Below are positions 20,414 through 25,529 of a stretch of DNA of 28,735 bases, piece after piece. Within the stretch, counting starts at the first letter, position 1, and each line of letters starts with the position of its first letter. The notes under the pieces are model-generated. The model was not told the origin of the DNA. It was given only the letters and a program-made list of their open reading frames with translations, and searched no databases. Origin of the DNA: Priapulus caudatus (lineage: Eukaryota; Priapulida; Priapulimorpha; Priapulimorphida; Priapulidae). The stretch is from contig NW_014577607.1 of assembly GCF_000485595.1 (NCBI RefSeq), positions 26,452 to 55,186 on the forward strand, given 5' to 3'. The translations under genes were made by a program, and so were the position numbers.

Positions 20414-21305
20414 GGGTGTTGTTGTTGTTGTTGTTGCTGTTGCTGCTGTTGCTGCTGTTGTTGTTGTAGTTGTAGTTGTTGCTGCCTTTGCTGTTGATGT
20501 TGTTGTTGTAGTAGTTGTTGCTGTTGTTCTTGTTGCTGTGGTTGTTGTCGTCGTTGTTGTTGTAGTTGTTGTAGTTGCTGTTGTTGTTGCTGCCGCTGCT
20601 GTTATTGTTGTCGGCGTCATCGTTTTCATCGTCGTAGGTCCGTGTATATGTGCGTGCATAATTGCGTGACTGCAGTGCACTTTCCATGCTCGGTTCATTA
20701 CATTGTTAATGGATGATATACGCTGGAAATCAGCGCATTGATTTTATTCGCAGGCAGTATATTTCACACTGCGGTGCTTCCTGCGTGGACCTCTGATGGG
20801 CCGCTCACTCACAATCTTTACGCCAATTAATAACGAATCAAGTGCTCGAATGTGTAATGCGGAGATTTCTAGCATGTCTTGGCTGCGGCTCAAATTCTGG
20901 CCGTGTGGCGTGACAATGACGGGAGAGCTTAGACAAACTCACAAAAAATTACTTGGCACACTAGTTTTTCTGGTCGCAATTCAAGAACCTCTGCTGAATT
21001 TTGGAATCTAGCAGTTAAAAAGAACCACTGATCTAATGAATACTTCTCACTAAAAGTTCCCTTTTTCGTACGGCGGGTGTGTGCTATTGTCGCGTTGTCT
21101 CCGCAGAATCAGGAAAAGCGCGTTCTCATTGGACAGTTCTCGCCACGTGACGCCACCGACGGTAAACCGACAGGCACGTGACATCTACCGCATCTACGTG
21201 GCGCGCGGCAAGACGGGAGCGCAGGTGCCCTCTCGCGGCACAACAGCCCTCTACGAGCAGTACTGCCGCTCCTACAGAGGCGCCACCGTCATGAAGGACA
21301 GGTAG
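371..21305 (+). CDS. FIG4: FIG4-type polyphosphoinositide phosphatase (SAC domain), 5'-partial, 21 exons
   Basis: This is the animal FIG4/Sac3 phosphatase. From family knowledge, it removes the 5-phosphate of PI(3,5)P2 on endolysosomal membranes and works in a complex with the kinase PIKfyve and the scaffold VAC14. The joined exons give 861 residues in one unbroken frame. All 20 exon joins keep phase, and every intron is GT..AG. The N-terminal SAC region spans visible residues about 1-340. The catalytic core is at about 419-545, with the CX5R motif [12 protein letters not shown]: Cys at 6798-6800 and Arg at 6816-6818. Conserved GKPNLWDLP and LPLPYDE blocks follow at about 560-610. A Ser/Asp/Glu-rich linker lies at about 690-715, and a C-terminal tail resembles that of vertebrate FIG4. 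Human FIG4 has 907 residues, so about 55-60 N-terminal residues should lie upstream. Human FIG4 has 23 coding exons, so two more may be off-window. No frameshift or premature stop is visible. Confidence 0.96.
504..922 (+). other. FIG4 intron 1, no gene
   Basis: AT-rich unique sequence. The open frame over 699-1046 runs out of phase with exon 2 and has no match. Confidence 0.7.
923..1079 (+). CDS. FIG4: FIG4 exon 2 (residues 45-96)
   Basis: The acceptor is ttatttctctag and the donor is AG|gtaccc. It encodes [18 protein letters not shown], then a [18 protein letters not shown] block. These are among the most conserved FIG4/SAC segments. Reading past the donor gives unrelated residues, and the following exon restores the alignment. 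Confidence 0.95.
1080..1759 (+). other. FIG4 intron 2, no gene
   Basis: AT-rich unique sequence between the exon 2 donor and the exon 3 micro-exon. An AATAAA at about 1411 lies inside the intron, and I have no evidence that it is used. Confidence 0.7.
1760..1810 (+). CDS. FIG4: FIG4 exon 3, 51 bp micro-exon (residues 97-113)
   Basis: This is a short exon between acceptor cacgtttcag and donor AG|gtagtt. It completes the split Arg codon and reads [16 protein letters not shown], which fills the expected gap between exons 2 and 4 in the FIG4 alignment. It is too short to find by open-reading-frame length. Homology and phase at both ends support it. Confidence 0.9.
   Translation: MFEDISNCGSIKQLLL
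1978..2144 (+). CDS. FIG4: FIG4 exon 4 (residues 114-169)
   Basis: The acceptor is catcatgcag and the donor is G|gtaatg. It starts with [13 protein letters not shown], the conserved SAC motif, then enters a poorly conserved acidic stretch ([17 protein letters not shown]). This corresponds to the variable insert that precedes the KYVWN motif in vertebrate FIG4. Confidence 0.93.
2171..3106. mobile_element. Foldback MITE, PIF/Harbinger-like, TTA target duplications
   Basis: The ends are inverted: the left starts GGGCGCGCTTGTTTGG and the right end is the complement of GGGCGCGTTTGTTTGG. Each is flanked directly by TTA (2168-2170 and 3107-3109). A 3-bp TTA/TAA duplication with a GGG..TTTGG terminus is typical of PIF/Harbinger or Tourist-type MITEs (family knowledge). 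The left arm (about 2220-2536) and the right arm (2587 to about 2905) are long near-perfect inverted copies around a 50-base loop. There is no transposase. A 19-bp copy of the right terminus (2914-2932) recurs exactly at 3084-3102, so the last 170 bp look like an added tail. Superfamily assignment is inferred. Confidence 0.8.
2938..3083 (+). promoter_or_regulatory. Pol III box-like and YY1-like sites in the MITE tail
   Basis: TGGCTGAGGTG at 3007-3017 fits the A-box pattern TRGYNNARNNG. GTTCGAATCC at 3039-3048 fits the B box except for its first base. The 21-base spacing is shorter than in most tRNA genes. GCCGCCATATTG at 3021-3032 is a perfect YY1 consensus lying between them. This may be a tRNA/SINE-derived tail or coincidence. 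Confidence 0.35.
3436..3573 (+). CDS. FIG4: FIG4 exon 5 (residues 170-215)
   Basis: The acceptor is tctttgcttgcag and the donor is A|gtatcc. The exon contains [13 protein letters not shown] and, near its end, [11 protein letters not shown]. Both are diagnostic of the FIG4 SAC domain. It leaves one base, which joins with TG of exon 6. Confidence 0.95.
3982..4031. repeat. (CA)n(TA)n microsatellite
   Basis: An alternating CA run passes directly into TA repeats within intron 5. The rest of this intron (3574-4097) is unique sequence. It includes a short stretch at about 3932-3952 resembling the 'aatagatggcgctac' motif also seen in the Helitron at 10030-11611. Confidence 0.95.
4098..4198 (+). CDS. 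FIG4: FIG4 exon 6 (residues 216-249)
   Basis: The donor is gtgagt. The acceptor (catctgaaatag) has a weak pyrimidine tract. The translation is firm: VFGRHLYL, then [20 protein letters not shown], one of the strongest SAC-family signatures. The exon ends in phase 0. Confidence 0.92.
4253..4290. repeat. (GTGC)n microsatellite in intron 6
   Basis: Nine or so perfect tetranucleotide units lie within the short intron between exons 6 and 7. Confidence 0.95.
4436..4598 (+). CDS. FIG4: FIG4 exon 7 (residues 250-303)
   Basis: The acceptor is gtctgtgtag. It encodes [13 protein letters not shown], then [17 protein letters not shown] and PKPPIT, all conserved SAC elements. The donor is taken as T|gtaggt at 4599, which keeps the phase with exon 8. 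A second GT two bases earlier (4597) would break the frame. Intron 7 (4599-4985) shows nothing else. Confidence 0.93.
4986..5083 (+). CDS. FIG4: FIG4 exon 8 (residues 304-336)
   Basis: The acceptor is ttctccttcag and the donor is AAG|gtagga. It encodes [18 protein letters not shown] and [13 protein letters not shown], matching the FIG4 segment just before the Lys/Arg-rich helix of exon 9. Confidence 0.94.
5227..5515. repeat. 36-bp minisatellite, about eight copies, intron 8
   Basis: Units resemble 'cattcccaatacatgtc' followed by 'tttgccattgccatcaa', repeated at about 36 bp with substitutions. The length is a multiple of three, so it produces artificial open frames on the + strand. The array ends about 55 bp before exon 9. 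Confidence 0.9.
5572..5705 (+). CDS. FIG4: FIG4 exon 9 (residues 337-380)
   Basis: The acceptor is cttcattgtgcag and the donor is AG|gtgtgg. It encodes [15 protein letters not shown] and [20 protein letters not shown], a clear FIG4 match. It continues the phase-0 end of exon 8. Confidence 0.94.
5904..6076. mobile_element. 173-bp MITE in intron 9 with 14-bp TIRs
   Basis: CAGGGTCTCCAACC at the left and its exact complement at the right define the ends. TTATAG directly flanks both sides (5898-5903 and 6077-6082). A CAGGG terminus suggests a hAT relative, but those normally make 8-bp duplications and only 6 bp match here. 'attccgcatt' recurs three times inside. There is no coding capacity. Confidence 0.75.
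6135..6248 (+). CDS. FIG4: FIG4 exon 10 (residues 381-418)
   Basis: The acceptor is ttttcctttgccag and the donor is AG|gtaccc. It encodes [17 protein letters not shown] and CLQKTGFF, which match the segment just N-terminal to the catalytic loop of FIG4. The divergent Arg/Asn-rich end matches a variable region. Confidence 0.92.
6249..6724 (+). other. FIG4 intron 10, no gene
   Basis: This intron is unique sequence. It has a small inverted repeat (cacgggagc at 6323-6331 and its complement at 6440-6448) that could mark a very short decayed element, but no target duplication is clear. Confidence 0.6.
6725..6866 (+). CDS. FIG4: FIG4 exon 11, catalytic CX5R exon (residues 419-466)
   Basis: The acceptor is gttggtttcag and the donor is CAG|gtaccg. 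The exon carries [16 protein letters not shown], the SAC phosphatase P-loop. By family knowledge its first Cys (6798-6800, visible residue 444) is the nucleophile and the Arg six residues later binds phosphate. All key residues are intact, so the enzyme is predicted to be active. Confidence 0.97.
7129..7187 (+). CDS. FIG4: FIG4 exon 12, 59 bp (residues 467-485)
   Basis: The acceptor is cgtatattttag and the donor is AG|gtaaca. It reads [19 protein letters not shown], which follows the catalytic loop in FIG4. It is too short for gene finders that use open-frame length. Confidence 0.94.
7229..7301. repeat. Short hairpin insertion flanked by 10-bp direct repeats, intron 12
   Basis: TAGTCGCACC occurs at 7229-7238 and 7292-7301. 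Between them a perfect 12-bp stem (agagtcccttta at 7245-7256, complement at 7264-7275) has a 7-base loop, and part of it ('taaaggga') recurs at 7281-7288. It looks like a tiny insertion or a slippage product. Confidence 0.6.
7602..7771 (+). CDS. FIG4: FIG4 exon 13 (residues 486-542)
   Basis: The acceptor is cgtgtttcag and the donor is G|gtttct. It encodes [20 protein letters not shown] and [12 protein letters not shown], both near-invariant in FIG4 proteins. The upstream intron has an AT-only stretch at about 7450-7515. Confidence 0.97.
7772..8302 (+). other. FIG4 intron 13, no gene
   Basis: This is AT-rich unique sequence. Open frames at 8090-8300 run into exon 14 but have no FIG4 match before the acceptor atatatctgcag. 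Confidence 0.7.
8303..8444 (+). CDS. FIG4: FIG4 exon 14 (residues 543-589)
   Basis: The exon follows acceptor atatatctgcag and ends at AG|gtgggt. It reads [20 protein letters not shown], then [12 protein letters not shown], matching the end of the FIG4 SAC domain. Confidence 0.96.
8604..8662 (+). CDS. FIG4: FIG4 exon 15, 59 bp (residues 590-609)
   Basis: The acceptor is cattttcttttcag and the donor is G|gtatgc. It reads [10 protein letters not shown], then [11 protein letters not shown], a short conserved FIG4 block. Confidence 0.94.
8883..9021 (+). CDS. FIG4: FIG4 exon 16 (residues 610-655)
   Basis: The acceptor gtgttcattaaag is pyrimidine-poor. It is chosen because it restores the frame. 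The donor is CG|gtacgt. The exon encodes [17 protein letters not shown] and [15 protein letters not shown], equivalent to the RPYEL..FDD region of vertebrate FIG4. Confidence 0.9.
9022..9899 (+). other. Start of FIG4 intron 16, AT-rich, no gene
   Basis: This is unique AT-rich sequence apart from the perfect hairpin at 9664-9719. I see no coding match on either strand. Confidence 0.7.
9664..9719. repeat. Perfect 18-bp-stem hairpin in intron 16
   Basis: tatcaggagtgtataata (9664-9681) is followed 20 bases later by its exact complement (9702-9719). The 56-nt size resembles a very short MITE or a pre-miRNA-like fold. There is no evidence of expression. Confidence 0.7.
10122..10835 (+). repeat. 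Three dispersed direct repeats inside the Helitron
   Basis: A block with 'ttcagaatcaccacgtctgg' and 'gagatggttctggct', then 'tattc(g)tc(c)aatagatgg', occurs from about 10125, 10314 and 10714. Spacers differ in length. Such internal repeats suit a non-autonomous family built by duplication. Confidence 0.85.
10874..10920 (+). pseudogene. tRNA-Arg-like remnant with anticodon arm deleted
   Basis: The stretch reads like the 5' half of an arginine tRNA (gccccag, then tagccgaatggataa, an A-box/D-arm) joined straight to a T-arm/acceptor end (cgaatcccacct). The anticodon arm and part of the T stem are absent, so it cannot be a functional tRNA. It sits inside the Helitron and may be a captured tRNA or SINE head. 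Confidence 0.5.
11205..11515. repeat. (GGATG)n satellite with variants, in the Helitron
   Basis: About 300 bp of pentamer-based repeat (ggatg, gcatg, gatgg variants), ending in (GGAT)n and GCAT units. It creates long meaningless open frames on both strands. Confidence 0.95.
12198..13556 (+). other. Remainder of FIG4 intron 16, with a degenerate ACATTACA-rich tract
   Basis: The stretch begins with 'caagattt' repeats (12192-12222). It continues through a degenerate 'acattacaa/catgac' tract at about 12400-12660, with a related pair 'gtgatccgacgattacag' (12403) and 'gtgatcagacgattacaa' (12601). The rest is unique, and I see no gene. Confidence 0.6.
13557..13634 (+). CDS. FIG4: FIG4 exon 17, 78 bp (residues 656-681)
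   Basis: The acceptor is gtctttactgcag and the donor is AG|gtaatt. It reads [20 protein letters not shown], aligning with the vertebrate ARDFMP..SPF segment after the SAC domain. Phase is correct on both sides across 4.5 kb and 2 kb introns, and it is the only candidate found in that interval. Confidence 0.82.
13635..14825 (+). other. Start of FIG4 intron 17, no gene
   Basis: This is unique AT-rich sequence to about 14400, then a GC-richer block (14400-14800). Open frames on both strands in the block overlap each other and match nothing I recognise. Confidence 0.6.
14826..15003. repeat. (GA)n purine tract
   Basis: About 175 bp of almost pure purine on the + strand, with interspersed C bases. 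It lies directly before the tandem array leading to exon 18. Confidence 0.95.
15051..15617 (+). repeat. Eight-copy tandem array duplicating the exon 18 splice acceptor region
   Basis: The unit of about 77-84 bp contains tccattgtttgttcg, then a cagcag acceptor, then ttcgggcaaggtcacc, then gacgtcgtcgacg, then gctagcctcg. Acceptor-like ends fall at 15054, 15136, 15217, 15301, 15382, 15461, 15540 and 15617. The last one is the true start of exon 18. Upstream copies read into an in-frame TAG (within gctagcc) when spliced in the exon 18 phase, so they should not yield protein. Upstream copies carry small indels. Confidence 0.9.
15618..15780 (+). CDS. FIG4: FIG4 exon 18, Ser/acidic linker (residues 682-736)
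   Basis: The donor is AAG|gtaggc. The acceptor is a NAGNAG (gcagcag), so splicing three bases earlier (15615) would add one Ser without a frame change. The exon encodes [19 protein letters not shown] followed by [14 protein letters not shown]. This is a low-complexity, probably disordered and phosphorylatable stretch like the SSSSEDDSGTDREEE region of vertebrate FIG4. Codons use CG-ending bases heavily (TCG, ACG), unlike earlier exons. Confidence 0.85.
15885..16015. repeat. AT-rich tandem repeat (aataatgataaataaatga type)
   Basis: About 130 bp of 'aataatgataaat' / 'tgattaataa' units in intron 18. 'ggggtgaat' (15883-15891) and 'attcacccct' (16019-16028) form a short inverted pair around it. 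No gene is seen between here and 16677. Confidence 0.8.
16678..16800. mobile_element. 123-bp MITE in intron 18, TSD CCTAAC
   Basis: TATGGTGTACGGTTTG at 16678 and its exact complement ending at 16800 extend to about 27 bp with two or three mismatches. CCTAAC flanks both sides (16672-16677 and 16801-16806). It is not coding and I do not recognise the family. Confidence 0.82.
16843..16889. repeat. (ACGC)n microsatellite
   Basis: A perfect ACGC/GCAC run of about 45 bp shortly after the MITE, within intron 18. Confidence 0.95.
17082..17161 (+). CDS. FIG4: FIG4 exon 19 (residues 737-762)
   Basis: The acceptor is tctgctatgttag and the donor is AG|gtgagg. It reads [15 protein letters not shown], then VDISLYKR, aligning with the vertebrate MKELYGINL..FSIYSRF segment. 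Phase fits exons 18 and 20. Confidence 0.87.
17487..17585 (+). CDS. FIG4: FIG4 exon 20 (residues 763-795)
   Basis: The acceptor is cgttttccgttag. It starts [12 protein letters not shown], following the SRFVQLG position of vertebrate FIG4, and then is poorly conserved. The donor CT|gtaagt at 17586 is used because it gives the phase that exon 21 needs. An earlier GT at 17575 (AAG|gtgaca) would shift the frame. Confidence 0.8.
17586..18295 (+). other. Start of FIG4 intron 20, unique sequence
   Basis: No coding match or clear element was found. GC content is mixed, with a CG-rich stretch near 18030-18050. Confidence 0.6.
18296..18362. repeat. GTGC/GTGT-rich tract
   Basis: An alternating purine-pyrimidine run that opens frames on both strands. 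It is low-complexity sequence. Confidence 0.85.
18640..19330 (+). promoter_or_regulatory. Candidate intronic cis-regulatory block
   Basis: This is the only long non-repetitive stretch in the distal half of intron 20. It contains two octamer sites ATGCAAAT (18699-18706 and 19106-19113) and a paired homeodomain-like TAATTGCATTA (19059-19069). It also has several TTAATT/TAAT cores and an isolated 'ccagagggcg' CTCF-like core at about 18842-18851. Motif presence alone is weak evidence, so this is inference. Confidence 0.35.
19539..20137 (+). repeat. 600-bp polypyrimidine tract (CTC/TCC rich)
   Basis: The + strand is almost pure C/T, with degenerate repeats of 'cctcctcctc' and 'cctcgtcctccccgcccttt' (the latter four times from about 19822, 19924 and 20034). 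In the FIG4 pre-mRNA it would be CU-rich. Open frames in all three forward frames are artefacts of composition. Confidence 0.95.
20354..20620. repeat. (GTT)n/(GCT)n trinucleotide tract
   Basis: About 265 bp of GTT with GCT, GGT and AGT variants. Apparent poly-Cys or poly-Asn frames are not genes. The unique sequence on each side (20140-20350 and 20621-21106) has no FIG4 match. Confidence 0.95.
21107..21305 (+). CDS. FIG4: FIG4 exon 21, C terminus and stop (residues 796-861)
   Basis: The acceptor is ttgtctccgcag and the stop is TAG at 21303-21305. It encodes [20 protein letters not shown], then [12 protein letters not shown]. This aligns with the vertebrate VQPPRVDR..EIFQAH and MYREYIRNRYL tail. 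It extends slightly past the usual vertebrate terminus, by about nine residues. Confidence 0.88.
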
Positions 21306-21379
21306 AACACGCTGCTGCGTGCTAAAGGAGTTCCGCCAAGCAATGACGTCTGCTTGGGCCGTGGAACCGGGGCTACAAG

Positions 21380-22145
21380 AATGTGTGCTGGTGGTAGTGC
21401 GTGTATGTGCTCGTGTGGCTGCGTGCGTATGTGCGTGTGTGCCGTGTGCGTGCCGTGTGCGTGAGTGCGCGTGTGTGCTCGTGTGGCTACGTGCGTATGT
21501 GCGTGCGTGCCGTGTGCGTGCGTGCGTGTGTGTGTTCGTGTGGCTACGTGCGTATGTGCGTATGTGCGCGCGTGCCGTGTGCGTGCCGCGTGCGTGCGTG
21601 CGTGTGCTTGTGTGGCTACGTGCGTATGTGCGTGCGTGCCGTGTGGGTGCCGTGTGCGTGCGTACGTGCGTGTGTGCGCATGCGTGCGTGTGTGCGTGCG
21701 TGCCGTGTGGGTGCCGTGTGCGTGTGTGCGTGTGCGTGCCGTGTGCGTGCATGCGTGTGTAAGTGTGTGCGCGTGCGTGCCGTGTGCGTGCGTACGTGCG
21801 TGTGTGCGTGTGTGCGCGTGCGTGCCGGGTGCGTTCCGTGTACGTGCCGCTGCGTGCGTGTGTGTGCTCGTGTGGCTACGTGCGTATGTGCGTACGTGCC
21901 GTGTGGGTGCCGTGTGCGTGCGTACGTGCGTGTGTGAGTGTGTGCGCGTGCGTGCGTGCGTGCGTGTGTGTGTGTGCGTGCCGTGTGCGTTCGTGCGTGC
22001 GCGTGTGTGTGTGTGCGTGCCGTGTGCGTTCGTGTGTGCGTGTGCGTGCGTGCGTGTGTGTGTGTGTGTGCGTGCGTGCCGTGTGCGTTCGTGCGTGCGT
22101 GTGTGTGTGTGCGTGTGTGTGTGCGTGCTGTGTGCGTGTGTGTGG
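21380..22145. repeat. GTGC-rich minisatellite just after the FIG4 stop
   Basis: About 765 bp of GTGCGT units, with a higher-order block 'gctcgtgtggctacgtgcg' + 'tatgtgcgtgcgtgccgtg' repeated at least four times (from about 21407, 21477, 21534, 21607 and 21867). Alternating purine-pyrimidine DNA of this kind is Z-DNA prone. Long frames on both strands are artefacts. It probably lies in the 3' UTR. Confidence 0.92.
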
Positions 22146-22413
22146 GAGGAGAAGTGAAGGTTATCACTACTCATTAATCCGCACATAATATGCGTGACGT
22201 GGCATGATAGATGAATATTCACTTCTGCCATTTCCTTTTCCTGCGATTAATGTCTCCTTCTTATCATCAGTCCGCAATTTATATTCTGCGCAATGAGCCA
22301 TTATGAGAGTGTACATAATTATTACAAAACGAGCAGTTGGTTTTTTTGGCTATGGATGTATCCAGTTTAGTAATATTTTATTATGTAATATGTAATTCTG
22401 TAAATCTGTTGTT

Positions 22414-22419
22414 AATAAA
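22414..22419 (+). terminator. First canonical AATAAA after the FIG4 stop
   Basis: AATAAA at 22414 is about 1.1 kb past the stop codon, with another at about 22437. If used, the 3' UTR would include the whole GTGC array. Non-canonical signals before the array cannot be excluded. Confidence 0.45.
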
Positions 22420-22438
22420 TAATCATGATGTAAGTAAT

Positions 22439-22990
22439 AAATAATTATAAAGTATTAATACGTACTTTATGAATAAAATAATTTATGTTCATATCATGTT
22501 ATGTTCAACCACTTGTTCCATCGATGTATGAATACTTGTCTGTATGTCTTATTGCACAATCAAACTCTTTGACCGTGAGTCTGTTGTTTCCACCGTCTTT
22601 TTCCTGGCTTCGCAAATGAAATTGCGTCTAGTGTAATGTTACACTACTAATGATAATATAAATAGTGAAATAAAATACTAATCTTATCATAGCCTGATTA
22701 ACGCCGTTAAATATCATCGCGAGTGTCGCGCTACAGGCAAAACGCATTGCCACACTCCAGCTATTCTTGTCAGGGTCTTTAATGATTCTCTGCGTTCCCT
22801 TGGAAGTTCCATATGCATGACTGCGTAGTGATTGCACGTGGCCCACAGTGATAAACGATGATGTTTGCTGTAATGAAACCACGAGAGAGTAGTTAGGTGA
22901 AGCCTAACGCATAGACGAATACCATGTTACAGCTGAGCATAGCGGATGGGTTGCGAAACTGGACGAAAGGAATTTATGAAGTCTAACAGA
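22439..22990 (+). repeat. Large duplication, unit A, copy 1
   Basis: About 550 bp running from 'ataattataaagtattaat' to 'tgaagtctaacagac'. It matches 23877-24430 throughout at roughly 90% by eye, with small indels. No protein is recognised. Confidence 0.92.
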
Positions 22991-22994
22991 CCGG

Positions 22995-23012
22995 TGTCTG
23001 TTCTGTCTGTCG

Positions 23013-23045
<33 letters not shown>

Positions 23046-23339
23046 GTATGTATGTATGTATGTATGTATGTATGTCTGTTATCTGCCCCTGCTATCTGTC
23101 ACCCAGCCATCCATTCACCTATTCATCTATTCTTAATCCGTCCGTATACGTCCGTCCGTCCGTCCGTCCATCGTATCTATCCATACATCCAGCCATCCAT
23201 CTGTCCGTCCGTTTTCGTTTTTGTCCGTTCGTGCGTCCATCCATCCATCCATCCATCCATCCATCCATCATTCATCCATCCATCCATCCATCCATCACCA
23301 ACCATCGATCGATCGATTGATTCATTGATCCACCGGCCA
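22995..23339 (+). repeat. (CTGT)n/(GTCC)n/(ATCC)n block, copy 1
   Basis: Tetranucleotide repeats pass from CTGT to GTAT, GTCC and ATCC, ending 'atcgatcgattga' next to the gap. The order matches the block at 24430-24770. Confidence 0.92.
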
Positions 23340-23735
23340 NNNNNNNNNNNNNNNNNNNNNNNNNNNNNNNNNNNNNNNNNNNNNNNNNNNNNNNNNNNNN
23401 NNNNNNNNNNNNNNNNNNNNNNNNNNNNNNNNNNNNNNNNNNNNNNNNNNNNNNNNNNNNNNNNNNNNNNNNNNNNNNNNNNNNNNNNNNNNNNNNNNNN
23501 NNNNNNNNNNNNNNNNNNNNNNNNNNNNNNNNNNNNNNNNNNNNNNNNNNNNNNNNNNNNNNNNNNNNNNNNNNNNNNNNNNNNNNNNNNNNNNNNNNNN
23601 NNNNNNNNNNNNNNNNNNNNNNNNNNNNNNNNNNNNNNNNNNNNNNNNNNNNNNNNNNNNNNNNNNNNNNNNNNNNNNNNNNNNNNNNNNNNNNNNNNNN
23701 NNNNNNNNNNNNNNNNNNNNNNNNNNNNNNNNNNN
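23340..23735. other. Assembly gap of 396 N
   Basis: A run of N joins tetranucleotide repeats on the left to CAT/CAG repeats on the right. By comparison with 24770-25530, it probably replaces sequence equivalent to the unique GC-rich block seen there, possibly longer than 396 bp. Confidence 1.
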
Positions 23736-23839
23736 GTCATCGTCATCATCGTCATCGTCATCATCATCATGATTATTATCATCATCAGTAGCAGCAGCAG
23801 CAGCAACGGCAAGAACAACAACAGCGGCAACATCAGTAG

Positions 23840-23871
<32 letters not shown>

Positions 23872-23876
23872 GTAGA
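23736..23876 (+). repeat. (CAT)n/(CAG)n block, copy 1
   Basis: The run of CAT, then CAG and CAA trinucleotides matches 25530-25700 in order, including 'aacggcaagaacaacaac' and 'agcggcaacatcag'. It directly precedes unit A copy 2. Confidence 0.92.
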
Positions 23877-24430
23877 GTAATTATAAAGTATTAATACGTA
23901 TTTATGATGTTATATACGTTTATCATGTTATGCTCAACCAGTTGTTCCATCGATGTATGAATACATGTCTGTATGTCTTATTGCACAATCAAACCTCTGG
24001 ACTGTGAGTCTGTTGTTTCCACCGTCTTTTTCCTGGCTTCGCAAATGAAATTGGCTAGTGTAATGTTATACTACTAATATAATATAAATAATAAAATAAA
24101 ATACACTAATCTTATCATAGCCTGATTAACGCCGTCAAATATAATCACCGAGTGGTCGCGCTACAGGCAAAACGCATTGCCACACTCCAGCTATTCTCGC
24201 CAGGGTCTTTAATGATTCTCTGGCGTTCCTGTGGGAAGGTTCCAGTATGTATGACTGCTCTAGTGATTGCACGTGGACACGCAGTGACAACGATGATGTT
24301 TGCTGTAATGAAACCACGAGAGAGTAGTTAGGTGAAGCCTAACGCATGACGAAGACCATGTTACAGCTGATGCATAGCGGATGACGTTGCGAAACTGGAC
24401 GAAAGGAATTTTATGAAGGCTAACAGACGT
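23877..24430 (+). repeat. Large duplication, unit A, copy 2
   Basis: Second copy of the unit at 22439-22990, with small indels. It lacks the 'aataaaataattt' insertion present near the start of copy 1. Confidence 0.92.
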
Positions 24431-24432
24431 TG

Positions 24433-24465
<33 letters not shown>

Positions 24466-24770
24466 GCCCCTGGCTATCTGTCACCCAGCCATCCATTCAT
24501 CTATTTATCCATCCCTTAATCCGTCCGTCCGTCCGTCCATCTATCCATCCATACATCCAGCCATCCATCTGTCCGTCCGTTCGTTCGTTCGTCCGTTCGT
24601 GCGCCCATCCATCCAACCATCCATCCATCCATCCATCCATCCATCCAACCATCGATCGATCGATTAATTCATTGTTCCACCCATCCACCCATCGATCGAT
24701 TCATCCATCCATCCATCCATCCATCCGTCCACCCATCCACCCATCCGTCCATCCAAATATATATATATAT
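24430..24770 (+). repeat. (CTGT)n/(GTCC)n/(ATCC)n block, copy 2
   Basis: Same order of tetranucleotide repeats as 22995-23339, but continuing without a gap through 'atcgatcgattaattcattg' into further ATCC units and a short (TA)n. Confidence 0.92.
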
Positions 24771-24779
24771 CTATCTACT

Positions 24780-25525
24780 CGTGGGTGACCTGTAATTTAT
24801 CTCGCGTCTTACTTACAGATTTCGTGGATATTAGTGGCGCGTTATCATCTCTCGTGGGCACTATACGCCCTCAACAGCTATCTTCACCGTCTCCTATAAC
24901 GCTATAGTACGCACCAGTAGCCGGCAGCTGCGCTCCGTGTATCTGTAATTCCGGCTGTTGAGCCGAGAGCCTCTCCGTCGACGTCGTTCGTGTTGTCGGC
25001 AGTAATCGCGCCTGGGCGCGCGCCGACGGTTCAATCAATGGTCGACGCGACGCACACAATGCCGACGCGGCGGAAGTGCATGCGCGTGCTTCCGCCGCGT
25101 CGCCGACTGTCGGCCGTTGATGTCGCTCCGAGTTACTGTGTCGTGTGTGTACGTACGGGGGAGGGGAATGGGTGGGTGTGGCGCGGCCGGACCGCCACTA
25201 ACAATGGTGCCAGCGGCAGCAGTGATTTACAGCGGGAACTTAACGTACTCTCCCGTGCGCCCGAGTGCGAGCGTACGATCTGTAATGCACGCAACAAACA
25301 AACAAATAAATAAACAAAAAAATAAGTAAAAGCGTATAAAAAAGCGGTAGAAATACTAGTAATATAAAAGTGTCACAACGTAAAAGATTTCATTCACTAT
25401 AAAATGAGCAGGGATTGCTCCCGTCGCCTTAAAGAAGTCGTCTCTTTTCCTGTTTGTTCACGATTACACGCACAGCCTGTTACGTGGAGACGTGTGCATG
25501 CTGTTATTGTGTTACGAACGGCGCA
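24780..25525 (+). promoter_or_regulatory. GC/CpG-rich unique block with a perfect 14-bp hairpin
   Basis: CpG-rich sequence (strongest at about 24960-25140) lies between repeat blocks. cgacgcggcggaag (25063-25076) pairs exactly with 25089-25102 around a 12-base loop. No conserved protein frame was found. It could be a promoter/CpG-island-like element, a structured non-coding segment or part of the duplicated unit. Confidence 0.35.
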
Positions 25526-25529
25526 TCAT

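Noticed and set aside
21126-22231. Frames of up to 319 aa on both strands, Thr/His or Cys/Val/Arg rich
   Set aside because: Low-complexity translation of the GTGC array. The strand facing FIG4 also overlaps true exon 21.
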